Below are positions 35,077 through 43,744 of a DNA stretch of 64,000 bases, piece by piece. The stretch is from CAVRRZ01 sp963723745 (lineage in GTDB: Bacteria; Actinomycetota; Actinomycetes; Mycobacteriales; Geodermatophilaceae), in contig CAVRRZ010000001.1 of NCBI GenBank assembly GCA_963723745.1, positions 868,001 to 932,000 on the forward strand, given 5' to 3'. Every line of letters starts with the position of its first letter. Position 1 is the stretch's first letter. The notes under the pieces were generated by a model. That model was given only the letters and a program-made list of their open reading frames with translations. It had not been told where the DNA came from and did no database searches. The position numbers were made by a program, and so were the translations under genes.

Positions 35077-36087
35077 TCAGGGCGCGGGAGCCACGTCGGC
35101 TGGACTCAGGTCCGGCCGCACCCGGACGTAGCGCAGCGGGTGCCGGAACACCCCGGCCTGCAGCGCCGCGTCCGCGCTCACCTCCACGACGACGTCGGGC
35201 GACACCCGGGTGAGCGGGACCGACAGCCGCCCGCCGCCGAAGCGGCCGGTGCCGATGCGGGCGGGCCACGGGTGGTCGGCGCCGGCGGGGCCGAGGACGG
35301 CGGCCAGCTCGGCCGCCTGCCGCGGCGACAGGGGGGAGGTGCGGCCGACCACGACCAGCTCGCCGTCGCGGTACCGCCCGGCCACCAGCTGGCTCGGCCG
35401 CTCGAGCGTGCCGATGACCCCGCCGGCCAGCACCTCCGTGGTCTCCCACGACTTGACCTTCAGCCACTCCCGCCGTCCGGGGCGGTAGGGGGTGGTCGCC
35501 CCTTTGGCCACGAGACCCTCGACGCCGGCCGCGCGGTAGTCCTCGAACCACTCGCGCGCCTGGTCGGGGTCGGCGGTGACCGGCGAGAGCTGCAGCGGCG
35601 GCGACCAGCGCGCGGCCAGCCGCTCCAGCGCGGCCCGGCGGTCGCGCCAGCGCTGCGGCCGCAGGTCCGTGCCGGCCGCGGCCAGCAGGTCGAAGGCGAC
35701 GTAGGACGCCGGGTGCGCGGTCAGCTGCGGACCCAGCCGGGAGGCCGCGGTGACCATGCGCCGCTGCAGCAGGCCGAAGTCGAGCCGGTCGCCGTTCCAG
35801 ATGACCACTTCGCCGTCGACGACGGTGCCGGGCGGAAGCTGGGCGATCGCGGCGGTGGCGACGTCGGCGAACCGGTCGGTCAGGTCGCGGCCCTGCTTGG
35901 ACCACAGCCGGGTGGAGCGGGCGCCGCGGACGATCACCAGGCGGTAGCCGTCCCACTTGGGCTCGTAGCGGCAGCCGCCGGGCAGCGCGTGCGCCGCCGG
36001 GATGGTGCGCACCGGCTTGGCCAGGGCGACGCCGACGGGGCCGGAGAGCTCCGGCGGCAGATCGGGCAGCGCAGAGCTGGTCAGCAT
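35077..36087 (-). CDS. ATP-dependent DNA ligase (LigC-like)
   Basis: 336 residues, ATG at 36087 overlapping the response-regulator stop by 7 bases. Nucleotidyltransferase motif I is EPKWDGYRLVIVRG with Lys44 as the adenylated lysine; VVDGEVVIW is motif III; VEGLVAKG motif IV; LKVKSWETTEV motif V. The OB-fold C-terminal half follows. There is no polymerase or nuclease domain, so it is a stand-alone repair ligase of the LigC/LigD-ligase type, likely in non-homologous end-joining or base excision repair. The overlap implies co-transcription with a two-component system, an uncommon pairing. Confidence 0.9.
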   Translation of the reverse strand: MLTSSALPDLPPELSGPVGVALAKPVRTIPAAHALPGGCRYEPKWDGYRLVIVRGARSTRLWSKQGRDLTDRFADVATAAIAQLPPGTVVDGEVVIWNGDRLDFGLLQRRMVTAASRLGPQLTAHPASYVAFDLLAAAGTDLRPQRWRDRRAALERLAARWSPPLQLSPVTADPDQAREWFEDYRAAGVEGLVAKGATTPYRPGRREWLKVKSWETTEVLAGGVIGTLERPSQLVAGRYRDGELVVVGRTSPLSPRQAAELAAVLGPAGADHPWPARIGTGRFGGGRLSVPLTRVSPDVVVEVSADAALQAGVFRHPLRYVRVRPDLSPADVAPAP

Positions 36088-36752
36088 GCTTCTCCCGGGC
36101 GCACCAGGCCGCACTCGTATCCGAGGACGACGGCCTGCACCCGGTCGCGCAGGCCGAGCTTGGCCAGCACCGAGGCGACGTGGCTCTTGACCGTCGTCTC
36201 CGACAGCACCAGGTCGGCGGCGATCTCGCCGTTGGACCGGCCGCGGGCCATCGCCCCGAACACGTCGAGCTCGCGTGGGGTCAGCCGGGCCAGCTGCTCC
36301 GGCAGACCGGTCGACGGCGGGGGACGGCGCACCCAGTCCTCGATCAACCGTCGGGTCAGCGCCGGGTCGAGCAGCGCGGCCCCCTCGGCCACCGTGCGGA
36401 CGGCGTGCAGCAGCGCCGACCGCGGTGAGTCCTTGAGCAGGAACCCGCCGGCTCCGGCCTTCATCGCGGCGTAGAGGTGCTCGTCGTCCCCGAAGGTGGT
36501 CAGGATCAGCACGCGTGGCGCCGGGTGCGGGCCGGGGCGCAGCAGCGCCGCGGTCGCCTCGAGGCCGTCCATCCCGGGCATCCTGATGTCCATGAGGACG
36601 ACGTCCGGCCGGTGCCGGGCGACCGCGTGCAGGGCCGCGCGCCCGTCTCCGGCCTCGGCGACGACCTCGATGTCGTCCTGGGCGTCGAGGATCATGCGCA
36701 GGCCCTCGCGGACCATCGACTGGTCGTCGGCGATCACCACCCGGACGGTCAT
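36081..36752 (-). CDS. LuxR/NarL-family response regulator
   Basis: 223 residues, ATG at 36752 overlapping the sensor-kinase stop (ATGA). Receiver domain with IADDQSMVREGL, phosphoacceptor Asp55 in VVLMDIRMPGMDG, LTTFGDD and FLLKDSP (Lys). HTH_LuxR domain RLTPRELDVFGAMARGRSNGEIAADLVLSETTVKSHVASVLAKLGLRDRVQAVV near the end (listed as the domain hallmark). It is the DNA-binding output of the pair; its targets are unknown. Confidence 0.95.
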   Translation of the reverse strand: MTVRVVIADDQSMVREGLRMILDAQDDIEVVAEAGDGRAALHAVARHRPDVVLMDIRMPGMDGLEATAALLRPGPHPAPRVLILTTFGDDEHLYAAMKAGAGGFLLKDSPRSALLHAVRTVAEGAALLDPALTRRLIEDWVRRPPPSTGLPEQLARLTPRELDVFGAMARGRSNGEIAADLVLSETTVKSHVASVLAKLGLRDRVQAVVLGYECGLVRPGEAC

Positions 36753-37927
36753 GCCGGGTCCCCGAGCGGCAGCACGGCACGGACGCGGAAGCCGCCGTCC
36801 TCGCCGGCACCCGCCTCGAGCGTGCCCCCGTAGAGCGCGGTGCGCTCGCGCATGCCGATCAGGCCGTGCCCGGGCCGGCCGCCGGTGGGACCGTGCCCGT
36901 CGTCGGTGACCTCGACGCGCAGCGCCTCGGGTGCGTAGTCCAGCCGGACCCGCGCCGATCGGGCTCCGGCGTGCCGCCGGACGTTGGTGAGCGCCTCCTG
37001 CACCAGGCGGTAGGCAGCGAGCTCGACGCCGAGCGGCAGGTCGGCCGGCCGGCCGGTGACCTGCACGTCGACCGCGAGGCCGTCCCCGCTCGCCTCCTCC
37101 ACCAGGACGGGCAGCCCGCGCAGCGAGGGCTGCGGCGCGGTGGCCGGCCGGTCGGCCTCGGCCGAGCGCAGGACGCCCAGCAGCCGGCGCATCTCGCCCA
37201 GCGACTGCCGGCCGGTCTCCTGGATCCGCTGGATCGGCCGGGTCGCCGCGGTGGGGTCGCGACCGAGCATCTCCTCGGCGGCCTCGGCCTGCACCACCAT
37301 CAGGCTCAGCCCGTGCGCGACGACGTCGTGCAGCTCCCGGGCGATGCGGGTGCGCTCCTGGGCCGCGGCCAGCTCGCTCTCGCGTGCCAGGGCCTCCTCC
37401 AGCGCGGCGGCGCGGTCCTCGACGGCGGTCAGTCGCAGACCGCGCTGGCGCACGAGGGCGCCGAGCCCGCCGGCCAGGCCGAAGTACACCAGCGGGTACA
37501 CCACCTCGAACGGCGCCATGGGCACCGTGCGGGCCTGGAGCACCGCGGTGACGACGACGGCTGCGGCCACGATGCCCAGGCCCGCGGCCACCACGCGCGG
37601 GCTGCCGAGCCGGGCGAGCGTGTAGACGCAGATCATGGTGGCCACGAACGAGGCGAAGGTGGCCGGCGCGAAGTCCGGGGTGACCGCGGTCTGGGCGACC
37701 ACGGCGGCCGCGACCACCGCGGTGACCGCCAGCGGAGCCCGTCGCCGCGCGGCCAGCGGCACCACGGCCGCCAGCGCGCACACCGTCACGACCGCCGCGT
37801 CCCCGCTCGGCTCGTCGGCGACCAGTTGGACGACGGTCAGCACGCCGAGCAGCGTGGCGACACCGACGTCGAGCAGCGGCTGCACCGCCGTCGTCCGCCA
37901 GGTCCTGCGTCCCACCGCCACCGTCAC
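36749..37927 (-). CDS. NarL-type sensor histidine kinase
   Basis: 392 residues from a GTG at 37927. Four to five membrane helices (about 15-165) without a sizeable external domain suggest an intramembrane-sensing kinase. HisKA_3 motif RIARELHDVVAHGLSLMVVQAEAA with His200, then an HATPase domain with N-box LVQEALTNVRRHAGA and G box GHGLIGMRERTALYGG. It phosphorylates the response regulator encoded by the overlapping downstream gene. Divergent from the membrane protein gene at 38100, which may be a target. Confidence 0.94.
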   Translation of the reverse strand: MTVAVGRRTWRTTAVQPLLDVGVATLLGVLTVVQLVADEPSGDAAVVTVCALAAVVPLAARRRAPLAVTAVVAAAVVAQTAVTPDFAPATFASFVATMICVYTLARLGSPRVVAAGLGIVAAAVVVTAVLQARTVPMAPFEVVYPLVYFGLAGGLGALVRQRGLRLTAVEDRAAALEEALARESELAAAQERTRIARELHDVVAHGLSLMVVQAEAAEEMLGRDPTAATRPIQRIQETGRQSLGEMRRLLGVLRSAEADRPATAPQPSLRGLPVLVEEASGDGLAVDVQVTGRPADLPLGVELAAYRLVQEALTNVRRHAGARSARVRLDYAPEALRVEVTDDGHGPTGGRPGHGLIGMRERTALYGGTLEAGAGEDGGFRVRAVLPLGDPA

Positions 37928-38099
37928 CCCGTCAGGGTGCCGTCCGAGGGGGGCGGCGCACCACCTCCCGCGGTACCCGGTCCCTCGTCCGGGAGGAGGG
38001 GGAGGTCGGTCCGGACGGCGGGCGACGCGCGACCGGTCGCCGCGGCACGGTCGGCGTCGTCGATCCGCACCGGGTCGACGTCGGGATCGAGGAGGACTC

Positions 38100-38696
38100 A
38101 TGGAACTCGCTGCTCTGCTGCGCACCCCCGTGCTGGGAGCCGGACCGGCCGGGGTGCTGGCCTTCGGAGCGTTCGTCGCGGCGATGGTGGTCGTGGGGGA
38201 CGACGCGCTCGAGACGTCGCCGATCGCGATCGCGTCGTCGGCGCTGCTGCTCGTGGCGGCTCTGGGGATCGCCGCGGCCGCGGTCGCAGCGCTCAGCCGG
38301 CTGCACGAGGCCGGTCGCAGCGTCGCCGGCCCCGCGGTCGCGGCGGTCGGCTCGGCGCTGGTGGTGGGTGGGGTGTGGGCGACGCTGTTCGTGATGCACC
38401 CGCTGGCCGCCGAGCAGCCGCAGGCCATGGAGGCGGAGATCGCCGGCATCGTGGTCGGCTACATCGCCTCCTACCTGGTGTTCGCCGTCGGCTGGGTGTG
38501 GACGGGTGTGGCCCTGCTGCGCGCCGGTCTGCTCCCGACCGGTCTCGGGGTGTTCCTGAGCGTCGCCGGCGGCCTGGCCTTCGTGCCCTCGCCGGAGCCG
38601 GCGCGGCTGCTGCTGATCGCCGTGGCCGCGACCCTGGTGGCCCGTCGGCTCGCCGTCCCCGCCCGAGTGCCGGCCCGGGAGCCCCAGCCGGCCTGA
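38100..38696 (+). CDS. Six-helix hypothetical membrane protein
   Basis: 198 residues from the ATG at 38100, preceded by GAGGAGGAC. Six predicted membrane helices span nearly the whole protein (for example PAGVLAFGAFVAAMVVV, IASSALLLVAALGIAAAAVAAL, IAGIVVGYIASYLVFAVGWVW). No known family recognised. It is divergent from the sensor kinase operon, with 172 bases between starts, so regulation by that system is possible. A 25-bp perfect hairpin lies just after the stop. Confidence 0.7.
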   Translation: MELAALLRTPVLGAGPAGVLAFGAFVAAMVVVGDDALETSPIAIASSALLLVAALGIAAAAVAALSRLHEAGRSVAGPAVAAVGSALVVGGVWATLFVMHPLAAEQPQAMEAEIAGIVVGYIASYLVFAVGWVWTGVALLRAGLLPTGLGVFLSVAGGLAFVPSPEPARLLLIAVAATLVARRLAVPARVPAREPQPA

Positions 38697-38704
38697 CGGC
38701 CCGA

Positions 38705-38762
38705 CGAGATCTGCACACTCGTACGCATCGGGCCCCTGATGCGTACGAGTGTGCAGATCTCG
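38705..38762. terminator. 25-bp perfect hairpin between convergent genes
   Basis: Arms 38705-38729 and 38738-38762 are perfectly complementary over 25 bp, with an 8-base loop GGGCCCCT. The hairpin fills the gap between the membrane protein stop (38696) and the hyuB stop (38780). Its place suits a bidirectional terminator. The length and perfect pairing are unusual and may mark a palindromic repeat element. Confidence 0.75.
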
Positions 38763-38779
38763 ACGCGGGGGCCGGCCTG

Positions 38780-40690
38780 CTAGAGGACGTCGAACTCGTT
38801 GAAGGTCGCTCCGCCCGAGAGGGTCGCGTAGCCGGGGCCGCGGTCGAAGAACGGCTCGTCGCCGGTGCGGGCCGCCCGCATCGAGGCCCGCAGGGCGTCG
38901 GTCGCCCCGCGGTCGGCCTCGCCGGACTCCCGGACGACGACGCCGTAGTCGGTCCGGGCACCCGCGACGCTCACCTTGTGCCAGGCGATGTCGCGCAGCA
39001 CCTCGTCGACGGGGCGGTCCAGGGGGTCGCCCCAGCCGCCGCCGCCCGTCGTCCGGATGCGGACGACGGTGCCGGCGGCCAGCGGTTCGGCGTCGGTGAG
39101 GGCGTCGACGTCGTGCTCGTCGGGTCCGCCCGGGTCGACGGTGATCCGGAACGGCCGGCCCGCGCGCCCGCCGGCCACCCCCCAGCAGGCGAGGATGGAG
39201 CGGTCGGCGATCGACATGAAGTGCGCGTCGCGCAGCACCCGGATGTGCTTCTCGTAGCCGCAGCCGCCGCGGTACCGGCCCGGCCCCCCGGAGTCGACCG
39301 CGAGGCCGAGCCGCTCGATCCGCAGCGGGAAACGGGACTCGGTGAACTCGGACGGCAGGTTCCGGGAGTCGGGGACGACGTGGATGGTGTCCTCGCCGTC
39401 GGCGTAGTACCGCCCGCCCGAGCCGCCGCCGAGCACCTCGCGCATGAGATAGGGCTGACCGTCGGCGTCGGTGCCGTAGACGCCGGTGTAGCGGATCGTC
39501 TCCTGGTCGGCGGGCATGCGGCCGCCGGTTGCCTTGGCCAGCACCCCGGCCAGCACCCCGAGCAGCCGCAGGATGACGAACGTGCGGGCGTTCGTCGGCG
39601 CCGGGAAGACGGGCGTCAGCAGCGTGCCCTTCTCGGGGAAACGCATCTCGATCAGCGGTACGACGCCCTCGTTGACGTCGAGCTCGGCCATCCGCTCGGG
39701 CGTCTCGGCGAGGTTGCGCAGGATCGGCGCCAGCCACTTCTTCAGGAAGTTGCCGTCGGCGTAGTCGCCGCAGTGGTTGATCGGGCCCTTGGCCTGCGGG
39801 CCGGTGCCGGTGAAGTCGATGACGAGGGGGACGTCGGCCGACGAGTCCATCGTCAGCGTGATCCGCTGCCGATGGAGCTGCGGCGGCTCCACCCCGTCGT
39901 GCTCGGCGTAGTCCTCCCAGACGTAGGTGCCGTCGGGGATCCGGCTCAGGATCTCGCGGCGGTAGACCGCGGTGGAGCCGGCCAGGATCGCCTCGAAGCA
40001 GGCCTCCACCGCCGCGACCCCGTACCGGTCGAACAGCTCGCCCAGCCGCCGCGCACCGGCGAGGCAGGCGGAGCACTCGGCGTCGAGGTCGGCGGCCAGC
40101 GAGTCGGGCATCCGCGAGTTGCGGGTCATGATCTTCAGCGCGCTCTCGTTGGGCACGCCGCGGTCCCACAGCTTGATCGGGGGGACCATCAGGCCCTCCT
40201 CGTACACGCTGGTCGCCGCGCTCGGCATCGAGCCGGGCACCGCGCCGCCGATGTCGTCGTGGTGGCCGAACGCCTGGATGAAGGCGACGACCTCCTGCTT
40301 GCCGGTCTCCGTGTCGGCCGCGAACACCGGCACGGTGACGCACAGGTCGGGCAGGTGGCCGATCCCGCCCTCGGACAGGTAGACGTCGTTGTGGAAGAAG
40401 ACGTCACCGACCTGCATCGTCTCCATCGGGTAGTCGCGGACGACGGGGTGCACCAGCGCCGAGTACGACCGGCCGGTGAGCTTGCGCAGCTTCCGGTCGT
40501 GGATGCCGGCGCGGAAGTCGTGGGCATCCCGGATCATGGGGGATCTCGACGTCCTGCCGATGCGGGTCTCGACCTCCTTCTCGATCGCGGCCAGCGTGCC
40601 GCGGACGATCTCGACCAGGACCGGGTCGGCGTCCACCCTGCCCTCGGCGCGCCCCCCGGCGCGGCCAAAATGGCCATAAGGGCCGGTCAT
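38780..40690 (-). CDS. hyuB: Hydantoinase B/oxoprolinase family subunit
   Basis: 636 residues, ATG at 40690 overlapping the hyuA stop (ATGA). The family core begins DPVLVEIVRGTLAAIEKEVETRIGRTSRS near residue 22 and includes DVFFHNDVYLSEGGIGHLPD, FGHHDDIGGAVPGSMPS, GTGPQAKGPINHC and TTGGGGWGDPLDRP. Together with HyuA it forms an ATP-dependent amidohydrolase or carboxylase of the hydantoin/5-oxoproline/acetophenone carboxylase superfamily; the substrate is not clear. The first 20 residues (MTGPYGHFGRAGGRAEG) are unusual. They are encoded by a 22-base element that recurs as the arms of the hairpin at 52309. Confidence 0.92.
   Translation of the reverse strand: MTGPYGHFGRAGGRAEGRVDADPVLVEIVRGTLAAIEKEVETRIGRTSRSPMIRDAHDFRAGIHDRKLRKLTGRSYSALVHPVVRDYPMETMQVGDVFFHNDVYLSEGGIGHLPDLCVTVPVFAADTETGKQEVVAFIQAFGHHDDIGGAVPGSMPSAATSVYEEGLMVPPIKLWDRGVPNESALKIMTRNSRMPDSLAADLDAECSACLAGARRLGELFDRYGVAAVEACFEAILAGSTAVYRREILSRIPDGTYVWEDYAEHDGVEPPQLHRQRITLTMDSSADVPLVIDFTGTGPQAKGPINHCGDYADGNFLKKWLAPILRNLAETPERMAELDVNEGVVPLIEMRFPEKGTLLTPVFPAPTNARTFVILRLLGVLAGVLAKATGGRMPADQETIRYTGVYGTDADGQPYLMREVLGGGSGGRYYADGEDTIHVVPDSRNLPSEFTESRFPLRIERLGLAVDSGGPGRYRGGCGYEKHIRVLRDAHFMSIADRSILACWGVAGGRAGRPFRITVDPGGPDEHDVDALTDAEPLAAGTVVRIRTTGGGGWGDPLDRPVDEVLRDIAWHKVSVAGARTDYGVVVRESGEADRGATDALRASMRAARTGDEPFFDRGPGYATLSGGATFNEFDVL
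40663..40684. repeat. 22-base palindromic-type repeat element at the hyuB start
   Basis: This sequence (core TGGCCATAA flanked by GGCC) matches the right arm of the inverted repeat at 52363-52384 at 20 of 22 positions. It lies within the first codons of hyuB and encodes GPYGHFG. One copy here and two inverted copies at 52309-52384 suggest a dispersed repeat family. Confidence 0.7.
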
Positions 40691-42762
40691 GGGGTGGCCT
40701 CCCTGGCGAGCAGCAGGTTGCCGTGGGCGTCGACGGTCGCCGCGAAGCCCGGGTGCACGGGCACGGTGGAGCCGAACTCCTCGATGATCGCGGGCCCGGC
40801 GACGACGTCGCCGCGGCCGAGCAGCGACCGGTCGTAGGTCGGGGTGTCGATCCAGTCGGCGAAGAACACCGGCCGGGTGCCCGTGACGGCCCGGTCCGTC
40901 CCGCCGGTGCCGGCCGGCAGCTCCACCAGGTCGGGACGCCGGATCGGCCCGACCCCGCTGACCCGGAGGTTCACCCACTCCACCGCCTGGCGCGGGTCGT
41001 CGGCGAAGTCGTAGCCGTAGAGCCGGCGGTGCGTCTCGTGGAAGGCCCGGGCGACCTCCTCGGCCGCGGCGGCGTCCAGGGCGGCGTCGGTCACCGGCAC
41101 CCGCACCTCGAAGGCCTGCCCGGCGTAGCGCAGGTCCGCCGTCCGCAGCAGCCGCTGCTGGGCACGCGGGAAGCCCTCGCCGTCGAGCGCCGTCCGGGCC
41201 AGGGCCTCGAGGGCGGCGTAGGCGCCGCGCACCCGGTCGAGGTCGAGGTGGGTGTGCCGGCTCACGACCGTCTGCACGTAGTCGTTGCGGACGTCGACCG
41301 TCAGCAGCCCGAACGCGCTGACGTTGCCGGGGTTGGGGGGCACCAGGGTGCGCGGGAGGCCGAGGATGTCCATCAGCCGGCAGGCCAGCAGCGAGCCCGA
41401 GCCCCCGAAGGTCGTCAGGGTGAAGTCTCGTACGTCGAGGCCGCGCGCGACGGTGACCTGTCTCAGCGCGTTGGCCTGGTTCCAGGCCGAGATCTCGAGG
41501 ATGCCGGTGGCGGTGCGCTCGAGGTCGAGCTCCAGCCGGGCGCCGAGCTGCCGGAGGCCGGCGGTGGCGTCCTCGGTCGACAGCGGGATCTCGCCACCCA
41601 GCAGGTGCGGGGGGATGCGCCCGAGGACCACGTGCGCGTCGGTGACCGTGGGCCGGTCCCCGCCGTCCGGGTAGCACATGGGGCCGGGGTCCGCGCCGGC
41701 CGACCGCGGGCCGACCTTGAGCGTGCCCTCGGGGGACAGCCAGGCGATCGAGCCGCCCCCCGCGCCGACGGTGACGACGTCGATCATCGGGATCTTCGAC
41801 GGGTAGTTCCCCACCGATCCCTCGGTGGTCAGCGTCGGCTGACCGTCGATCACCACGGCGACGTCGGTGGAGGTGCCGCCGCCGTCGCAGGTGAGCACGC
41901 GGTCGAACCCGGCGGCCCCGGCGATCATCGCCGCCCCCAGCGCGCCGGCGGCCGGGCCGGAGAGCATCGTGGTGATCGGCTGGTGCACGACCTCCGCCGC
42001 CGAGAGCACCCCGCCGTTGCTCTTCATCACGTAGAAGGGCACACCGGGCGCTATCTCGTCGAGCCGGGCGCGGATGTTGCCGACGTAGGCCGCGACGCCC
42101 GGCTTCACGGCGGCGTCGACGAGCGTGGTCACCGCCCGTTCGTACTCGCGGTACTCGCGCAGCACCTGGCTGGACAGCGAGACGACGCACTCGGGGTGCT
42201 CGGCCCGGAGGACCTCGAGCATCGCCCGCTCGTGCGCGTCGTCCGCGTAGGCGTGCAGGAAGCAGACGCCGACGGCCCGGATGCCGGCCTCGCGGAAGAA
42301 GCGGGCGGCGGCACGGGCGTCTTCGACGTCGAACGGACGGACCTCCGCACCGGAGGGGGCGAGGCGACCGCGCACGGTGCGGACGAGGTCGGCCGGCACG
42401 ATCCGGGGCGGCTTGACCCAGAAGTAGCTGTTGCCGTAGCCGTCGGGCACCGACTGGCGGGCGATCTCGAGAAGCGACCCGTAGCCCTCCGTGGTGATGA
42501 ACCCGAGCGGCTCCAGCCTGCCCTCGAGCAGCTGGTTGGTCGCGACCGTGGTGCCGTGGCTGACGGCGGTGATCGCGGTGCCCGGCAACCCCAGCAGGCC
42601 CAGCACCTTGCGGACGCCGGTCAGGAACCCTTCGGCCGGATCGGCCGGGGTGGAGGGCGTCTTGGTCGTGGCGGTGCGGCCGGTCGCCTCGTCCACGGCG
42701 ACGACGTCGGTGAACGTCCCGCCGGTGTCGATGCCGAGCCGGACTCGGACTCCCGCCGCCAT
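40687..42762 (-). CDS. hyuA: Hydantoinase A/oxoprolinase family subunit
   Basis: 691 residues from the ATG at 42762. It has the actin-like ATPase fold: LGIDTGGTFTDVV at the N-terminus, SHGTTVATNQLLEG, LSSQVLREYREYERAVTTLVDAAVKPG, GVPFYVMKSNGGV, MLSGPAAGALGAA and CDGGGTSTDVAVV. Partner of HyuB in the same operon. Possible substrates include hydantoins or 5-oxoproline; in this purine-rich window an imidazole or ureide intermediate is conceivable, but this is inference. Confidence 0.93.
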   Translation of the reverse strand: MAAGVRVRLGIDTGGTFTDVVAVDEATGRTATTKTPSTPADPAEGFLTGVRKVLGLLGLPGTAITAVSHGTTVATNQLLEGRLEPLGFITTEGYGSLLEIARQSVPDGYGNSYFWVKPPRIVPADLVRTVRGRLAPSGAEVRPFDVEDARAAARFFREAGIRAVGVCFLHAYADDAHERAMLEVLRAEHPECVVSLSSQVLREYREYERAVTTLVDAAVKPGVAAYVGNIRARLDEIAPGVPFYVMKSNGGVLSAAEVVHQPITTMLSGPAAGALGAAMIAGAAGFDRVLTCDGGGTSTDVAVVIDGQPTLTTEGSVGNYPSKIPMIDVVTVGAGGGSIAWLSPEGTLKVGPRSAGADPGPMCYPDGGDRPTVTDAHVVLGRIPPHLLGGEIPLSTEDATAGLRQLGARLELDLERTATGILEISAWNQANALRQVTVARGLDVRDFTLTTFGGSGSLLACRLMDILGLPRTLVPPNPGNVSAFGLLTVDVRNDYVQTVVSRHTHLDLDRVRGAYAALEALARTALDGEGFPRAQQRLLRTADLRYAGQAFEVRVPVTDAALDAAAAEEVARAFHETHRRLYGYDFADDPRQAVEWVNLRVSGVGPIRRPDLVELPAGTGGTDRAVTGTRPVFFADWIDTPTYDRSLLGRGDVVAGPAIIEEFGSTVPVHPGFAATVDAHGNLLLAREATP

Positions 42763-42854
42763 GGCGAGAAACCTTAGGGGTGAGGTATCCCCGGGCGGAA
42801 GCCCGGACGGCGCCGCGCGTGCGGGCCGGCGCGTGGACGGGCCGGAAACGCAGC

Positions 42855-42885
42855 GATCCCCGCCGGGAGGTCTCGGGCGGGGATC
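42855..42885 (-). terminator. Hairpin terminator downstream of the small ORF pair
   Basis: GATCCCCGCC (42855-42864) and GGCGGGGATC (42876-42885) form a perfect 10-bp stem with an 11-base loop, 33 bases past the stop of the minus-strand ORF at 42918. A second GC-rich hairpin (GCCGGCC...GGCCGGC) follows the gene even more closely at about 42894-42909. Confidence 0.55.
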
Positions 42886-42917
42886 GCGGGGGTGCCGGCC
42901 GGGGCCGGCGTCTGGGA

Positions 42918-43115
42918 TCAGGAGCGGTGCTGCAGGTCCGCCACGAAGGAGTTCAGCACCCGCTGGCGGCCGTGCGGCTCGCGAGTGAAGCGGTACGCGA
43001 CGCCGGTGCGGTAGGCGTCACCGGCCATCGCGCCGAACTCGCCGATCGACCGGACGAAGCGCGGGGTGGAGAAGTGGGGGGAGGGGTGGGCGAACTTCGC
43101 CGCGAAGGTGGTCAT
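42918..43115 (-). CDS. Small hypothetical protein 1 (65 residues)
   Basis: 65 residues from the ATG at 43115, with GGAGAA seven bases upstream. The sequence starts MTTFAAKFAHPSPHFSTPRF and ends RVLNSFVADLQHRS. It is basic, without a signal peptide or membrane helix. The N-terminus (MT-FA-.-HPSP) resembles that of the neighbouring 62-residue ORF (MTAFATPRVTSRTAKPSPG), and both genes are on the minus strand, 16 bases apart, each with a good ribosome site. I do not recognise a family. Both are too short for confident prediction by composition, but the paired ribosome sites and terminator support them. Confidence 0.6.
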   Translation of the reverse strand: MTTFAAKFAHPSPHFSTPRFVRSIGEFGAMAGDAYRTGVAYRFTREPHGRQRVLNSFVADLQHRS

Positions 43116-43131
43116 CGTGTTCTCCGGTTTC

Positions 43132-43320
43132 TCAGTCGCGACCGAACAGCAGGAGGGCGGGGTAGTCGAGGTCGTTGCGGTGCGCCGCGCGACCGGAGGC
43201 CTTGAAGGCCTGGCCCCACTCGCGCATCGAGCCGCGGAAGGACTCCAGGGACTCGCCGAAGCGGCCGGGCGACGGCTTCGCGGTGCGGCTGGTGACTCGG
43301 GGGGTGGCGAAGGCGGTCAT
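43132..43320 (-). CDS. Small hypothetical protein 2 (62 residues)
   Basis: 62 residues from the ATG at 43320, with GAGGAG seven bases upstream; an upstream start at 43365 would add 15 residues. The sequence begins MTAFATPRVTSRTAKPSPGRFGESL and ends LDYPALLLFGRD. It is first of a two-gene unit with the ORF at 42918. An AT-rich stretch upstream holds TAATAT (43370-43365) as a likely -10. No known domain. Candidates include a small regulatory or stress protein; there is no nearby processing enzyme to suggest a modified peptide. Confidence 0.6.
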   Translation of the reverse strand: MTAFATPRVTSRTAKPSPGRFGESLESFRGSMREWGQAFKASGRAAHRNDLDYPALLLFGRD

Positions 43321-43381
43321 CTCGGTCTCCTCAATGGGTTCTGCGCTCAAGTTTGTTGACGGCAATATTACGGGAGATCAG

Positions 43382-43744
43382 AAGTAGTTCGCACGGGTAA
43401 AGATGTGACACCAGCCACGAAAAGGCCCATCGGCGCATGACCTGGGCCACAGGTCCCGACCATTCGTGACCTGAGCCACTCGTCGTCGCGTGGTGGCCGT
43501 CACCCCTGCTGTGGCGCAGGACACGGGGCTGTCGCCCGAGCTCGCAACGTGTGCGAGGAATGGTGAGAATGGTTCCGTATTAATCGCCCGAGGGCAATTT
43601 CGGCGGCAGTCTCAGGAGGCGACGGCGCAGGCGTCGAGGGGAGTTCCGCGACATTCGACGGGCATTTCGGCCCGTTCGCCCAGCGATCGGCGGGGGCGCG
43701 CTCCCAGGCCTGCACGGTGACGCCGGCGCGCCGGCCGCCGGGGA
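43382..43744 (-). other. 363-base leader/intergenic region with direct repeats
   Basis: No gene is visible on either strand. It contains the 13-base direct repeat TGACCTGGGCCAC (43438-43450) and TGACCTGAGCCAC (43467-43479), 29 bases apart, a possible operator. An AT-rich stretch lies at 43570-43605. It lies upstream of the small ORF pair and downstream of the DUF1707 gene, so it probably carries the promoter, and perhaps a long 5' leader, of the small ORFs. Confidence 0.45.

Noticed and set aside
36866..40837. A 1323-codon plus-strand open frame across the sensor kinase, membrane protein and hyuB
   Set aside because: It is antisense to well-recognised genes. High GC at third positions leaves few stops in mirror frames.
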